Below are positions 9,014-19,946 of a stretch of DNA of 64,000 bases, piece by piece. The notes beneath the pieces are model-generated. The model made no database searches, was not told the DNA's origin, and saw only the letters and a list, made by a program, of their open reading frames with translations. Location of the stretch: positions 186,001-250,000 of the forward strand of contig NZ_LHZC01000056.1 in the NCBI RefSeq assembly GCF_001580615.1, written 5' to 3'. The DNA comes from Acetobacter malorum (lineage in GTDB: Bacteria; Pseudomonadota; Alphaproteobacteria; Acetobacterales; Acetobacteraceae). The translations under genes and the position numbers were made by a program. The stretch's first letter is position 1. Each line of letters starts with the position of its first letter.

Positions 9014-10288
9014 ATGATAAGACATTTTATTTCGGGCTTATACACATCGCGCCCCTCCACTCTGGCATGCGATGATGCCTCCTCGGCCTCCATTTGCTCA
9101 TGCGGCGGCATGCATGGTCTGTCCCTGTCGCGTAGAGGGCTGCTGGGCACCTCCCTTGCCGCAGCCCTGACTGGTGCCGTGGGTCCGGCTTTTGCCGCCA
9201 CACCCTCGGCTACACCTGAAAAAACGACTCTCAAAATCGGCTTTGTTCCAATCAGTTGCGCAGCGCCACTGATCATGGCGCACGCCAAAGGGTTTTTTCA
9301 TGACGAAGGGCTTACGGTAGAGTTACAAAAAACCGCCGGATGGGCTCTTATCCGGGACAATCTGCTGAACGGCAATTTTGACGCCTCGCACCTGCTTTCT
9401 CCCATGCCGCTGGCCCTCTCACTGGGCGCAGGGCATGCGCCTACACCTGTGCGGGCGGTGACGATGCAAAATACCAACGGGCAGGCCATTACCCTTGCCC
9501 TCAAGCACCAAAACCGGCGGGACCCGCGTAGCTGGAAAGGCATGACATTTGCCATTCCCTTTGAATTTTCCATGCACAATTTTCTGCTGCGGGCCTATCT
9601 GGCACATTACGGCCTCAACCCGGATCAGGACGTAACCCTGCGCGTCACCGCGCCGCCAGAGATGGTAGCGAACCTGAAGGCTGGCAATATTGACGGCTTT
9701 CTAGGCCCAGACCCGTTCAACCAGCGCGCAGTGACGGAACAGGCAGGATTTTTGCAGATCCTTACCTCCCAAATCTGGGACGGCCACCCCTGCTGCGCAC
9801 TGGGCATGACGGAAACCTTTATCCGTGTACATCCTAACACCTATGGTGCGGTGCAACGCGCCATGATCCGGGCCGCCGCCTATATGCAGCAGGCTGAAAA
9901 CCGGCAGGAAGCCGCTGCCATTCTTTCCAGAGCTGAATACCTCAACCAACCCGAGATTGTCATCCGTCAGGGCCTGACGGGCCACTACGCCGATGGGCTG
10001 GGCGCAGTCCGCAACGAGCCGTCACGCTCCGCCTTCAGCCCCTTTCCTTATTATTCGCCCGCCATATGGATGATCGAGCAGATGAAACGCTGGGGCTACC
10101 TCAATACACCCGTTGATGAGCGCAGGGTTGCAGAAGAGGTGTTCATGCTCAGAGATGTGCGCAAGCAGGCTGCTGCACTGGCCCTGCCCGACCTGACCCC
10201 ACCTTATGCCAGTGATTACCCACCCATCCAGGTTCTGGGCACGCCGTTTGACCCGGCCGCCACGTTTGCAGAAAACGGGAAGAGGTGA
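9014..10288 (+). CDS. ABC transporter substrate-binding protein, NitT/TauT (CmpA/NrtA-like) family
   Basis: Start 9014 is chosen because GGAGGT (9000-9005) lies eight bases upstream; an in-frame start at 8978 would overlap the previous gene. The N-terminus has a Tat signal (SRRGLLGTSLAAALTG, ending AFA), but preceded by about 38 residues containing three Cys (DDASSASICSCGG), unusually long. The mature part starts with LKIGFVPISCAAPLIMAHAK and has the NMT1-like binding-protein layout, including DGFLGPDPFNQRA. The family brings nitrate, cyanate, bicarbonate, sulfonates or pyrimidine precursors to an ABC importer. Adjacent permease, ATPase and cyanase favour cyanate or a compound that releases it. 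NrtA-like length (about 424 residues) rather than the shorter SsuA length. Confidence 0.85.
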   Translation: MIRHFISGLYTSRPSTLACDDASSASICSCGGMHGLSLSRRGLLGTSLAAALTGAVGPAFAATPSATPEKTTLKIGFVPISCAAPLIMAHAKGFFHDEGLTVELQKTAGWALIRDNLLNGNFDASHLLSPMPLALSLGAGHAPTPVRAVTMQNTNGQAITLALKHQNRRDPRSWKGMTFAIPFEFSMHNFLLRAYLAHYGLNPDQDVTLRVTAPPEMVANLKAGNIDGFLGPDPFNQRAVTEQAGFLQILTSQIWDGHPCCALGMTETFIRVHPNTYGAVQRAMIRAAAYMQQAENRQEAAAILSRAEYLNQPEIVIRQGLTGHYADGLGAVRNEPSRSAFSPFPYYSPAIWMIEQMKRWGYLNTPVDERRVAEEVFMLRDVRKQAAALALPDLTPPYASDYPPIQVLGTPFDPAATFAENGKR

Positions 10289-11145
10289 TGGGCGGCAGAC
10301 AGGAAAAACTCAAAGGCACTCTGCTCAGTTTCGTTCTGGCCGGAGCCCTGCTGCTGGCATGGCAGGTGCTGACCCTGCCCTCTGCTCCCCCGGCAGAGGT
10401 CATAAAAGGGGAGAATGCGGAATACGCGCAGCTTATGGGAATGTCCTCAGCCACCCCGGCCAGCCACGGTTTCCCCTCCCCTAGCCAGTTTGGCCATGAT
10501 GCATGGCAGCAGCTTCAGGCGCCTTTCCATAACAGCGGCCCCAATGACCGGGGTATTGGCTGGCAACTGGGCGCCTCCCTGCTGCGGGTCTTTATCGGTT
10601 ACGGGCTCGCTGTGGCTGTTGCCGTGCCGCTGGGCCTGCTTATGGGGCAAATACCTCTACTCGCACGCGCGCTTAACCCTTTTATTCAGGTCCTGCGCCC
10701 AATCTCGCCCCTCGCATGGATGCCCATCGCCCTCTACACCATACAAAATGCAGAAGAATGCGGTATTTTTGTCATCTTTATCTGCTCGCTCTGGCCAGTT
10801 CTGCTTAACACGTCCTTCGGGGTTGCCAGAGTCCGTCGGGAATGGCTGGACGTTGCCAGCACGCTGGAACTGGGCTGGGCGCGGCGCATGTGGCTTGTCA
10901 TCCTTCCGGCAGCTGCCCCCACAATTATAACGGGCATGCGGGTTGGAATGGGCATTGCCTGGCTGGCCATTGTTGCCGCAGAAATGCTGGTGGGGAGTTC
11001 CGGCATTGGCTATTTTGTCTGGAACCAGTGGAACAATCTGTCCATCTCAAATGTTATTCTGGCAGTGTTGCTGATCGGGATAACAGGCATGATTTTAGAT
11101 ACCGCGTTCAGCGCCCTCCAACGGAGTGTTGGCTATGCAGAATGA
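10285..11145 (+). CDS. ABC transporter permease, NitT/TauT family
   Basis: About 286 residues. GTG 10285 overlaps the stop of the binding-protein gene; ATG 10288 is an equally good start. An N-terminal membrane segment (LLSFVLAGALLLAWQVL) is followed by a roughly 60-residue periplasmic stretch. The BPD_transp_1 domain carries the cytoplasmic EAA-type loop around LELGWARRMWLVILPAAAP. The length and long first periplasmic loop resemble NrtB/CynB-type permeases. It forms the importer with the genes on either side. Confidence 0.9.
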   Translation: MMGGRQEKLKGTLLSFVLAGALLLAWQVLTLPSAPPAEVIKGENAEYAQLMGMSSATPASHGFPSPSQFGHDAWQQLQAPFHNSGPNDRGIGWQLGASLLRVFIGYGLAVAVAVPLGLLMGQIPLLARALNPFIQVLRPISPLAWMPIALYTIQNAEECGIFVIFICSLWPVLLNTSFGVARVRREWLDVASTLELGWARRMWLVILPAAAPTIITGMRVGMGIAWLAIVAAEMLVGSSGIGYFVWNQWNNLSISNVILAVLLIGITGMILDTAFSALQRSVGYAE

Positions 11146-11947
11146 TACAGGAGGCATAACGCCGCTTATGCATGTGCAGCATCTGGAAAAGCGATATGGC
11201 GCCAACGCTCCGGCCATTTTCTCCGATATCTCCTTCACTATCAACCGTGGTGAATTCGTCTGCATGATCGGCCATTCAGGATGCGGTAAAAGCACCATCC
11301 TGAATATTCTGGCAGGGCTTGAACACCCGACCACAGGCCATGTCAGCATGAACGGCCACCATGTTACCCAGCCCGGACTGGAACGAGGCGTTGTTTTTCA
11401 GGGCCATGCGCTTATGCCCTGGCTCACAGTTGCCCAGAATGTCGCCCTGGCGGTGCGGGCACGTTACCCGGGTATGAACAAAGCCGACGTGACCCAGAAG
11501 GTCCTGCACTACCTCACCATGGTCAACCTGCAGGACGCGCAACACAAACGCCCGTCCGAACTGTCTGGCGGCATGCGGCAACGGGTAGGCATAGCCCGCG
11601 CCTTTTCCACCACACCAGACATGCTGCTCATGGACGAACCCTTCGGCGCGCTGGACGCCCTGACCCGCGGGGTGATTCAGGAAGAGCTGCTACGGATCTG
11701 CGCAAAAACGGGCCAGACCGTGTTCATGATCACTCATGACGTGGACGAGGCCATTCTGCTTGCTGACCGGTTGATACTCATGAGCAACGGCCCGCAAGCC
11801 CATATTGCGGAAATCGTGGAGAATCCCCTTCCCCGCAACCGGGTCCGGACATCCATCCACCATCAGCCGGGTTTTTATGACCTTCGAAACCATCTGGTGG
11901 ATTTTCTGGTGCGCCGCTCCGCACTTGCCTCGCAGACCAGCCATTAA
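11135..11947 (+). CDS. ABC transporter ATP-binding protein, NitT/TauT family
   Basis: 270 residues from ATG 11135, chosen for a CGGAG ribosome site eight to nine bases upstream; a GTG at 11126 is in frame. Walker A is GHSGCGKST (46-54), the signature LSGGM is at 143-147, and Walker B with catalytic Glu is MLLMDEP (163-169), followed by the H-loop ITHDVDEA. It overlaps the end of the permease gene by 11 bases, so the two are translationally coupled. It energises the importer whose binding protein is at 9014. Confidence 0.93.
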   Translation: MQNDTGGITPLMHVQHLEKRYGANAPAIFSDISFTINRGEFVCMIGHSGCGKSTILNILAGLEHPTTGHVSMNGHHVTQPGLERGVVFQGHALMPWLTVAQNVALAVRARYPGMNKADVTQKVLHYLTMVNLQDAQHKRPSELSGGMRQRVGIARAFSTTPDMLLMDEPFGALDALTRGVIQEELLRICAKTGQTVFMITHDVDEAILLADRLILMSNGPQAHIAEIVENPLPRNRVRTSIHHQPGFYDLRNHLVDFLVRRSALASQTSH

Positions 11948-11964
11948 GACAAAGGAACAGACCC

Positions 11965-12414
11965 ATGTATGAATCACGCGCAGACGTTACACGAGCACTT
12001 GTGACAGCCCGGGTGGAAAAAGGTGTGAGCTGGGCAGAAATTGCCGCTGTTGTCGGCCGTAGTAAGGAATGGACCACCGCTGCCTGTCTGGGGCAGATGG
12101 CTTTTCAGCCGCAGGAAGCACAGGCCCTTATTGCCCTGCTCGGGCTGCATGCTGGTGCGCAGCCGTGGCTGTGTACCATTCCCACCAAAGGAACTCTAGA
12201 GGGCGGCGCACCATCCGACCCCCTCATCTATCGGTGGTACGAAATCGTCAGTGTTTATGGTCCGGCCATAAAAGAACTCATCCATGAAGAGTTCGGCGAT
12301 GGCATTATGAGCGCCATTGATTTCCGTATGCATATCGAACGTGAGCCCGACCCCGCGGGTGACAGGGTCAATGTCCGGATTTCAGGCAAGTTCCTGCCGT
12401 ATAAACCGTTTTGA
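11965..12414 (+). CDS. cynS: Cyanate hydratase (cyanase)
   Basis: 149 residues, close to the 156 of E. coli CynS. It converts cyanate and bicarbonate to carbamate and CO2, carbamate then giving ammonia and CO2. All three catalytic residues are present with the correct spacing: Arg90, Glu93 and Ser116 (E. coli Arg96, Glu99, Ser122), in IYRWYEIVSVYGPAIKELI and FGDGIMSAIDF. The N-terminal helix-turn-helix-like domain (VSWAEIAAVVGRSKEWTTAA) is also intact. It is the last gene of the block, 17 bases after the ATPase gene. Position at the end of an oxidation-plus-import operon suggests that cyanate is either the imported compound or the end product of the flavoenzyme pathway. Confidence 0.97.
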   Translation: MYESRADVTRALVTARVEKGVSWAEIAAVVGRSKEWTTAACLGQMAFQPQEAQALIALLGLHAGAQPWLCTIPTKGTLEGGAPSDPLIYRWYEIVSVYGPAIKELIHEEFGDGIMSAIDFRMHIEREPDPAGDRVNVRISGKFLPYKPF

Positions 12415-12510
12415 ATAATAGTTCCAAGAGGCAACAACACGTCCTGTAGCCGGGCACCTAACAGACAGGTGTCTATCCCCTAGATTACGTCAGATAGAAA
12501 GGTCGAAAAG

Positions 12511-12639
12511 CCTCTTGGTTTTGAGCGTTACGCTGCGTTTCCCTTCCAGCAACTCAAAACGTTTTCCCGGACTGTGGATTTTGAGGCGTTTCGACCTGAT
12601 CTGGATAAAGCTCCCGGGAGATGGAAAGTCTGCTGTTGA
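12511..12639 (+). pseudogene. Decayed IS5-type transposase N-terminal fragment
   Basis: One frame reads a GFERYAAF stretch and then SRTVDFEAFRPDLDKA before a TGA. This resembles the start of IS5-group transposases (GFFDLEERYAAL, then VVDFEAFRPDLEAAL). There is no start codon in good context and nothing recognisable after the stop, so it is a remnant. The rest of the 12415-12722 gap shows only an imperfect hairpin (CACCT 12455-12459 with AGGTG 12467-12471). The 12-mer GTTGATTAGGGA at 12635-12646 recurs at 32311-32322 beside another transposase remnant. Confidence 0.5.
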
Positions 12640-12722
12640 TTAGGGATACAGCACAACAGTCATTGAGGTGAGCATGGAACACGCCTTACGCCGCGTCGCC
12701 ACGATCATGCTTCTGTTCACAA

Positions 12723-13622
12723 TCAGCACAAGGCTGCGTCATGGTATTCCGGAACACTTTGCGAAAGCCAGATTTTTTCAGTCAAGGCGCTTCTGCGTCC
12801 CACTTTCCGGTACAGTCTGAGCTCCAGCGGTAGCTCCTCGCCTACAGCTATAACCAAACCTTGTTGCAATTCCTGCGAGACAAGACTCTTGGGTAACCAC
12901 GCCACCCCATGACCTGCAAAAACCATATGTTTAAGGGCCTCCGCCATTGCACTTTCATTAAGGTGCCGTTCTTCAGTGAGAACATGAAGCGTTTTTGATC
13001 TGGCAGAATGGCTCAACTGCCCTAACAGAGAATTCTCGCTATATGATAGAAGTGGGTAAACCGTATCATTATCTTTATAGATTTCTTTGAGAATCACAGG
13101 AACAAAAGAGTCGGATCCAACAATTTTATAAATATAGGAATTATCATCCAGAGGTATTTCCATGCCTTCATTATAGAAGCAAAGCAGGAAATCATACTCA
13201 CCTTCAGAAAGAGCGGAAATACAATTGTAAAAATCGTCCGACAATAAGCGCGAGTACAAGGGGCCTACAGCGTCTTCGGTTTTCTGAAGCCAGAGCGGGA
13301 AAAATGTGATCGCAATTGTATGGAGAGCCGCCACTGATACAGGCGGAATTCTATCATCCGGCTGTCGTTGCAGATTGTTTTTTCCCGCATTCAGAAGCCT
13401 GATCGTTTCTTTAGCGGTTTCACGAAACAGCATGCCTTCTGCTGTAAGCGAGGCCGGATAACGGGTGCGATCAATCAACGCCACCCCAACCCATAATTCG
13501 AGCGCCTGTATCCGGCGACTAAATGCGGATTGCGTTACGTTCCTTTCTTCAGCCGCTTTCGAAAAGCTTTGCAGGCGCGCCAGAGCAAGAAAATCTTCAA
13601 GCCATTTGATGTCCATCATCAC
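12723..13622 (-). CDS. LysR-type transcriptional regulator
   Basis: 300 residues from ATG 13622 (MDIKWLEDFLALARLQSFSK); the frame is open further upstream but the family start fits here. The winged helix-turn-helix is intact (AAEERNVTQSAFSRRIQALE, then DRTRYPASLTAEGMLF). The effector domain starts near residue 90 and ends with the usual GHGVAWLPKSLV segment. It is the last gene of the minus-strand series transaminase, TonB receptor, ester hydrolase, regulator, with 106 bp separating it from the hydrolase. It is a likely activator of that set, but LysR genes usually stand divergent from their targets, so this is inference. Confidence 0.93.
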   Translation of the reverse strand: MMMDIKWLEDFLALARLQSFSKAAEERNVTQSAFSRRIQALELWVGVALIDRTRYPASLTAEGMLFRETAKETIRLLNAGKNNLQRQPDDRIPPVSVAALHTIAITFFPLWLQKTEDAVGPLYSRLLSDDFYNCISALSEGEYDFLLCFYNEGMEIPLDDNSYIYKIVGSDSFVPVILKEIYKDNDTVYPLLSYSENSLLGQLSHSARSKTLHVLTEERHLNESAMAEALKHMVFAGHGVAWLPKSLVSQELQQGLVIAVGEELPLELRLYRKVGRRSALTEKIWLSQSVPEYHDAALC

Positions 13623-13728
13623 GCATCCATACGCAGCGTCTGCACAGGCAGCGCAATCAGAACTCACACTCCCTCATCATACCATATCATTTCGAAAACG
13701 GAACATGATAACGCTGTTATGGTCGTGT

Positions 13729-15660
<1,932 letters not shown>

Positions 15661-15771
15661 ATCACACGCGCGCATTGCTTCCCCCAGAATTAAAGATGCT
15701 CCCGGGTTGGCACACTAGCCGCCACCCAGAAACACCGCAGTCGATATCAGGCGTCTTCCGTTCCGTCAGGC

Positions 15772-18333
15772 TTACAGATCGACATTCACCCGACCATAAT
15801 AATATCCACCCGTAATAGGAATTCCCGAGTTCCGGAAATCGTAGATATTGGCCCCAACATAGTTGAACTGGTCTTGCAGCCTGCGTGGGCGCTGATTGAA
15901 AATATTGTTCGCACCAACAGCAACATGAAGGCGCGAATTAATGTGATAGCCCACTTCAAGATCTGTCAGCCAGACAGGGGTGTTGTTGTATTGGCCAAAG
16001 CAGTGCACCGAATAACGCAGTGAGCCTCCGTCCAGAGGGCACACGGAACTGGCTGGCGTCTGATCCTCATAAGTCATCAGGGTACTTGTCAGACCATATC
16101 GCGTCTCGCGCAGATTGATATCCCAGTTCCGAAAGGTCCAGCGTGCATTCAGAATAATCTTACTGCGCGGGGAAGCCGTCGTCAGATAACTAACATTCTG
16201 CGCATTCAGAACGGGACTGCCGTGCTGGTCGGTATTAATATGGCTCATACGCGTCCGGTTGAGGTTGAGCGACGCGCTTAGATCCAGATTGCCGTAATTC
16301 TCAAAACGGAACAGGTAATCACCGGAAATATCAATACCCTGCGTCCGTGTCGAACCGACATTCGCGAAGTAATAGGCGGTTGTATTGTCCAGAAGCACAC
16401 CCGGCGGGATCGAAGCACCCGTCTGGAGAATGGCGTCATGCGCCGCCTGCCCCCGCACAGTGCCACCACCGGCAATACGATCACGAATATTGATCTGATA
16501 CACATCCACGCTGATATGGAACCGATCCACCGGCTCCAGCAAAATCCCCGCCTCGGCGCTGGTGGAGCGTTCCGGCTTCAGATGGTTCGCTCCAAGCGCC
16601 TTCGCTGCGTCACTGGATGATGCCAGCAGACCGCCTGCATTGGTCGGACCGATATTAACCTCACTGTAATGCTCTTCGGCCAGAGTGGGTGCCCGGAAAC
16701 CGTTACTGATGGTGCCACGGATGGCAATCCGTTTGGTAAAGTCATAGCGGGTTGAGATCTTACCATTCTCGGTATTACCCGTATCGGTGTAATGCTCGAA
16801 ACGCCCCGCAAAATCGAGATCCCAGTGTTTGAGCGGGTGGAAATCTCCATCCAGATATCCAGCCCAGATATCACGATCCCACTTACCGGCATTTTCCGGA
16901 ATGATGCCCCCGAATGCCTGCGTACCGCCATACAGATAGGACGCAGGCTCACCCGCATAAAGATTATACATTTCCAGACGATGCTGACCACCGAATGCCA
17001 GCGTCATGGGCACGACATGACCGATATTGAAACGGCGGCGAAAGCCAAGGTCGTTGGTCCACTGGGCCATGGAATAAGACTGCGCCGTTACCGTCGTCGG
17101 CGTATAGCCTGTATATTTATACAGATTGATATTGACCGTATTGCGGTTGTTGACGCGATCATCATCTTCCCCATACGTCGTGCTCAGATCCCAGGAAAAT
17201 CCCAGAAAATTATCCCCCGTCAGACCAAGCATGCCCGAGAAATCATTCTCGTTCATGGTCTCGATCGGCGTAAAGCCGTTGGGCTTCACTGCGGGAAGCA
17301 CGCTTGGCAGCCGGAAATTCTCGTACGTTTCAGCGTGCCTATGCGCATAGGTAATCAGACCGTACCCCTTAACGCCACTAAACAGGGTTTTACCGAACTT
17401 GATACTCAGGTTCTCACGCGTCTCTTCCGGGGTGCTGATGACCTTGTTGGAATTGGACGGAAAACTATATCCGGCATAACCGAGCCGGTTCGGCTGCGAG
17501 CGAAAATCCACCGTGCGCGGATACATATGATCGGTATGGTACATTGAGCCGCTAATATGGACATAGCCATCATCACCGAATTTCAACCCACCATCCGCAT
17601 TGACCTGATAATTCCAGCCATTACCCACATAGGCATTTGCACCCGTCTGAGCGCTGATATGTAGTCCATGATCAGTCTTCTTGAGGATGATGTTAACCAC
17701 CCCCGCAATCGCGTCAGATCCGTACATGGCGGCCGCACCATCACGCAAAATTTCGATATGATCGATAGCGTTGGCCGGGATCATATTCAGATCGACCGGC
17801 GTCCCACCTTGCTGCGGACCATTATCAGCATAAATATTAGCGGTGGTATGCCGCCTTTTTCCGTCAACCAGAACAAGAACTTCGTTCGGATTCAATCCCC
17901 GCATCCGAATGGAGGACGTGAGTGCCCCGGCATCACCGCCGACCGCCTGCATAGTGATCGACGGATCGAGACGTGTGATGGCGTCAGCGACATTCATCTG
18001 GCCGGTCTGCCGCAGTTGCGCACCGGTAAGGATAGAAATCGGAGCAGTGGAATCACGCGCACGCCGATTGAAAGCATGTGTCCCCGTGATGATCATCGTT
18101 TCCGAAGAACTGGCGAGAACCTCCTTAGAGGAAAGGCTCGCCGCCCGTCTGCGGGCCTGATGCACAGTACCTGAGGGGGCAGTTTTCGCCCCTGTTCTCA
18201 CCAGAGACGATCCGCGGTCTTTTGTTTTGTCCGCATTCTCGTCATCCTGCACCGCAGCATAAGCATTCACTCCCCCCAGTCCGATCTGGAATGAAACAAT
18301 GGCGGTGCAGATAACCGTTCTATTCTTTCTCAT
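15772..18333 (-). CDS. TonB-dependent receptor
   Basis: 853 residues from ATG 18333 (RBS CGGAGTGAGG just upstream; signal peptide ending VNAYA). The plug domain holds the conserved LVDGKRRHTT, AIDHIEILRDGAAAMYGSDA and AGVVNIILKK motifs, followed by a long barrel ending in YYYGRVNVDL. It shares these plug motifs and a similar barrel end with the receptors at 33169 and 55005, so the three are paralogues of one subfamily, found here beside ester-hydrolase and organosulfur genes. The gene sits between the D-amino acid transaminase and ester hydrolase genes, suggesting uptake of the hydrolase substrate. This is inference from position only. Confidence 0.93.
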   Translation of the reverse strand: MRKNRTVICTAIVSFQIGLGGVNAYAAVQDDENADKTKDRGSSLVRTGAKTAPSGTVHQARRRAASLSSKEVLASSSETMIITGTHAFNRRARDSTAPISILTGAQLRQTGQMNVADAITRLDPSITMQAVGGDAGALTSSIRMRGLNPNEVLVLVDGKRRHTTANIYADNGPQQGGTPVDLNMIPANAIDHIEILRDGAAAMYGSDAIAGVVNIILKKTDHGLHISAQTGANAYVGNGWNYQVNADGGLKFGDDGYVHISGSMYHTDHMYPRTVDFRSQPNRLGYAGYSFPSNSNKVISTPEETRENLSIKFGKTLFSGVKGYGLITYAHRHAETYENFRLPSVLPAVKPNGFTPIETMNENDFSGMLGLTGDNFLGFSWDLSTTYGEDDDRVNNRNTVNINLYKYTGYTPTTVTAQSYSMAQWTNDLGFRRRFNIGHVVPMTLAFGGQHRLEMYNLYAGEPASYLYGGTQAFGGIIPENAGKWDRDIWAGYLDGDFHPLKHWDLDFAGRFEHYTDTGNTENGKISTRYDFTKRIAIRGTISNGFRAPTLAEEHYSEVNIGPTNAGGLLASSSDAAKALGANHLKPERSTSAEAGILLEPVDRFHISVDVYQINIRDRIAGGGTVRGQAAHDAILQTGASIPPGVLLDNTTAYYFANVGSTRTQGIDISGDYLFRFENYGNLDLSASLNLNRTRMSHINTDQHGSPVLNAQNVSYLTTASPRSKIILNARWTFRNWDINLRETRYGLTSTLMTYEDQTPASSVCPLDGGSLRYSVHCFGQYNNTPVWLTDLEVGYHINSRLHVAVGANNIFNQRPRRLQDQFNYVGANIYDFRNSGIPITGGYYYGRVNVDL

Positions 18334-18402
18334 ACCCTCACTCCGTCGCTCAGTATTAGGCATTGATGACAAAACGGCGTTAATTTTTTGAAATTGAAAA
18401 AA

Positions 18403-19242
18403 TCAATGAAGATATTTGATATAAATACCCTGAAGTTTTTTTGTTTCATTGCAGGAATAAGTGATTGCTTTCTCCCCAAACTCCAATTCCACAACAGGAA
18501 CGACGAGGTAGGTCGAACTCGTGAGAAATATTTCTTTCGCGTTTGACAGATCGTCATGGGAGATCGGGCGCTCTATCACCGTCATGCCGTTCAGTATGGC
18601 AAGTTCGATCAATGTATTACGCGTGCATCCAGACAGTATCTGATGCGACACAGGTCGCGTAACGAGTGCGCCGTCAGCTGTCACCATGAAAACATTCGAG
18701 GAACTACCTTCTGTAATTCCCAGGTCATCGTAAAATATTACATCGTCAAAACCAGCATTTAGCGCGGCACGCTTGGCCATAACCTGCGGCATGAGCATCG
18801 TCGTCTTGATATCGCGTCGTTTCCAGCGAATATCCGGCAACACCTGAACGCGCATACCGTTTTTGAAGGCTTTGCTGCCCTCAAGCTGCGCTGGCCCAGT
18901 GCTTATGAGAAGCGTGGACCGCTCTGCTGGCAAAGCAACAAAATTGCGGGGAGTTTTCCCCGGCGTTACCTGAATATAGACGAACCCATTTTCGATGCTG
19001 TTTCTGGCGAGAATATCATGCATCAGACCAGACAGCATGCTCCTCTCAGGAGGTGGGTTAATACCGGCGGCTTCCAGAGAGTGGTCCAGCCGCGCAAGAT
19101 GATCTTCCAGATCGACAATTTTTCCATCGACTGAAATGCAAACTTCATAAATGCCTTCTCCGAAGGTAAACCCCCGGTCGAAAGGCGAGATCATTGCTTC
19201 ATCCTCATTGATGAAACGACCATTGAGGAAGACGACCTTCAC
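18403..19242 (-). CDS. D-amino acid transaminase (fold-type IV PLP enzyme)
   Basis: 279 residues. It has the D-alanine aminotransferase pattern: RGFTFGEGIYEV near the start, Lys146 in RDIKTTMLMP as the PLP-binding lysine (Lys145 in Bacillus), and Glu179 in ITEGSSSNVF as the pyridine-N ligand (Glu177 in Bacillus). The pattern fits D-amino acid transaminases better than branched-chain aminotransferases or aminodeoxychorismate lyase. It would convert D-amino acids and 2-oxoglutarate or pyruvate to 2-oxo acids and D-Glu or D-Ala. It is the first gene of the minus-strand set, 69 bp upstream of the TonB receptor start. The pairing with an alpha-amino acid ester hydrolase suggests catabolism of D-amino acids released outside the cytoplasm. 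Confidence 0.85.
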   Translation of the reverse strand: MKVVFLNGRFINEDEAMISPFDRGFTFGEGIYEVCISVDGKIVDLEDHLARLDHSLEAAGINPPPERSMLSGLMHDILARNSIENGFVYIQVTPGKTPRNFVALPAERSTLLISTGPAQLEGSKAFKNGMRVQVLPDIRWKRRDIKTTMLMPQVMAKRAALNAGFDDVIFYDDLGITEGSSSNVFMVTADGALVTRPVSHQILSGCTRNTLIELAILNGMTVIERPISHDDLSNAKEIFLTSSTYLVVPVVELEFGEKAITYSCNETKKLQGIYIKYLH

Positions 19243-19469
19243 TTTTTATCCCTTTCCAGAGATTACATAATTTTCGAAATACAAAAGACAAATGAAGTGG
19301 ATTTCTAAACTGCCTTTTGGAACGGGCGTCGCCCTCTATCTCGTTTCGATATGGATACAGTGTCGTGCATAAGGCAGCCAATGCTAATTCGGTATATTCC
19401 ATTCATCATATGCATAACTTGAGGTAGCGGGGTCTCGTTCTTCAATCGGCAGCAGGGCGTTAGGATGAC

Positions 19470-19760
19470 CTGGACCGCGAGAATAAACGCCTTCGTCTGG
19501 GAAAGGGGATTATCAGGGATGAGAGGAAAATTCTAAAAAAGCCCACCGTTGTCCGTGCGCTAAAAACACGAAGTTTGCCTTCATCTATGGGTATCGGCAT
19601 GCATGACCAATTGGGAAACTGTATCAGATCCCGCAGACTGCGGTACGCTGCTACCAAGCCCGGACATCCCGAGCGGCTTGGTAGCACCCGCCGGCACAAG
19701 TCCAACGCACGACACGCCCAATCTGGACCGATTAGCTTTCAGTCTTGTATACCAAATAAT
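19470..19760 (+). pseudogene. Decayed IS3-family transposase (OrfA end and OrfB start)
   Basis: The first part reads LDRENKRLRLG and then DERKILKKPTVV, the leucine-zipper end typical of IS3 OrfA (ENRRLRxERDILKKA). In another frame from about 19576, KFAFIYGYRHA, PIGKLYQIPQTAVRCYQA and SAAW-like stretches resemble the IS3 OrfB start (KFAFIxxHRxxxPIxxLCxxLxVSxSGYYAW). Three internal stops and frame changes interrupt it. It lies in the 690-bp gap between the transaminase and the next LysR gene. Nothing else in the gap (19243-19460, 19760-19890) is recognised as coding. Confidence 0.45.
19650..19685. repeat. Perfect 10-bp inverted repeat
   Basis: GCTACCAAGC (19650-19659) and GCTTGGTAGC (19676-19685) with a 16-nt loop. 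No T-run follows, so it is not an intrinsic terminator. It lies inside the IS3 remnant. Confidence 0.6.
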
Positions 19761-19893
19761 AAACTCATCTTTCGCAGACAGAATAAAATCACAGCAATAT
19801 AAATTCCCATTTTCTTGTCATAACACGAACAAACATTAAGTATTTTTTACACTGCTCCCATTTCTTTATCGCATCGTTTTCCTTGACGATTTC

Positions 19894-19919
19894 ATATCCA
19901 TATCGCATCAATCGGATAT
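19894..19919. promoter_or_regulatory. Candidate LysR operator upstream of the porin-operon regulator
   Basis: ATATCC (19894-19899) and GGATAT (19914-19919) form an inverted repeat with a 14-nt spacer, 28 bases before the LysR start. ATCGC and GCGAT form a second overlapping pair (19902-19925). Position suits an autoregulatory LysR site. The call is by symmetry only. Confidence 0.35.
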
Positions 19920-19946
19920 AGCGATTCCGTTTTGGTGTTTATCTAT

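Noticed and set aside
16792-17547. 251-residue open frame on the plus strand
   Set aside because: Antisense to the TonB receptor gene; Arg/Ile-rich translation typical of a shadow frame.
19650-19685. Inverted repeat as intrinsic terminator
   Set aside because: No T-run after the second arm; it lies within a transposase remnant.
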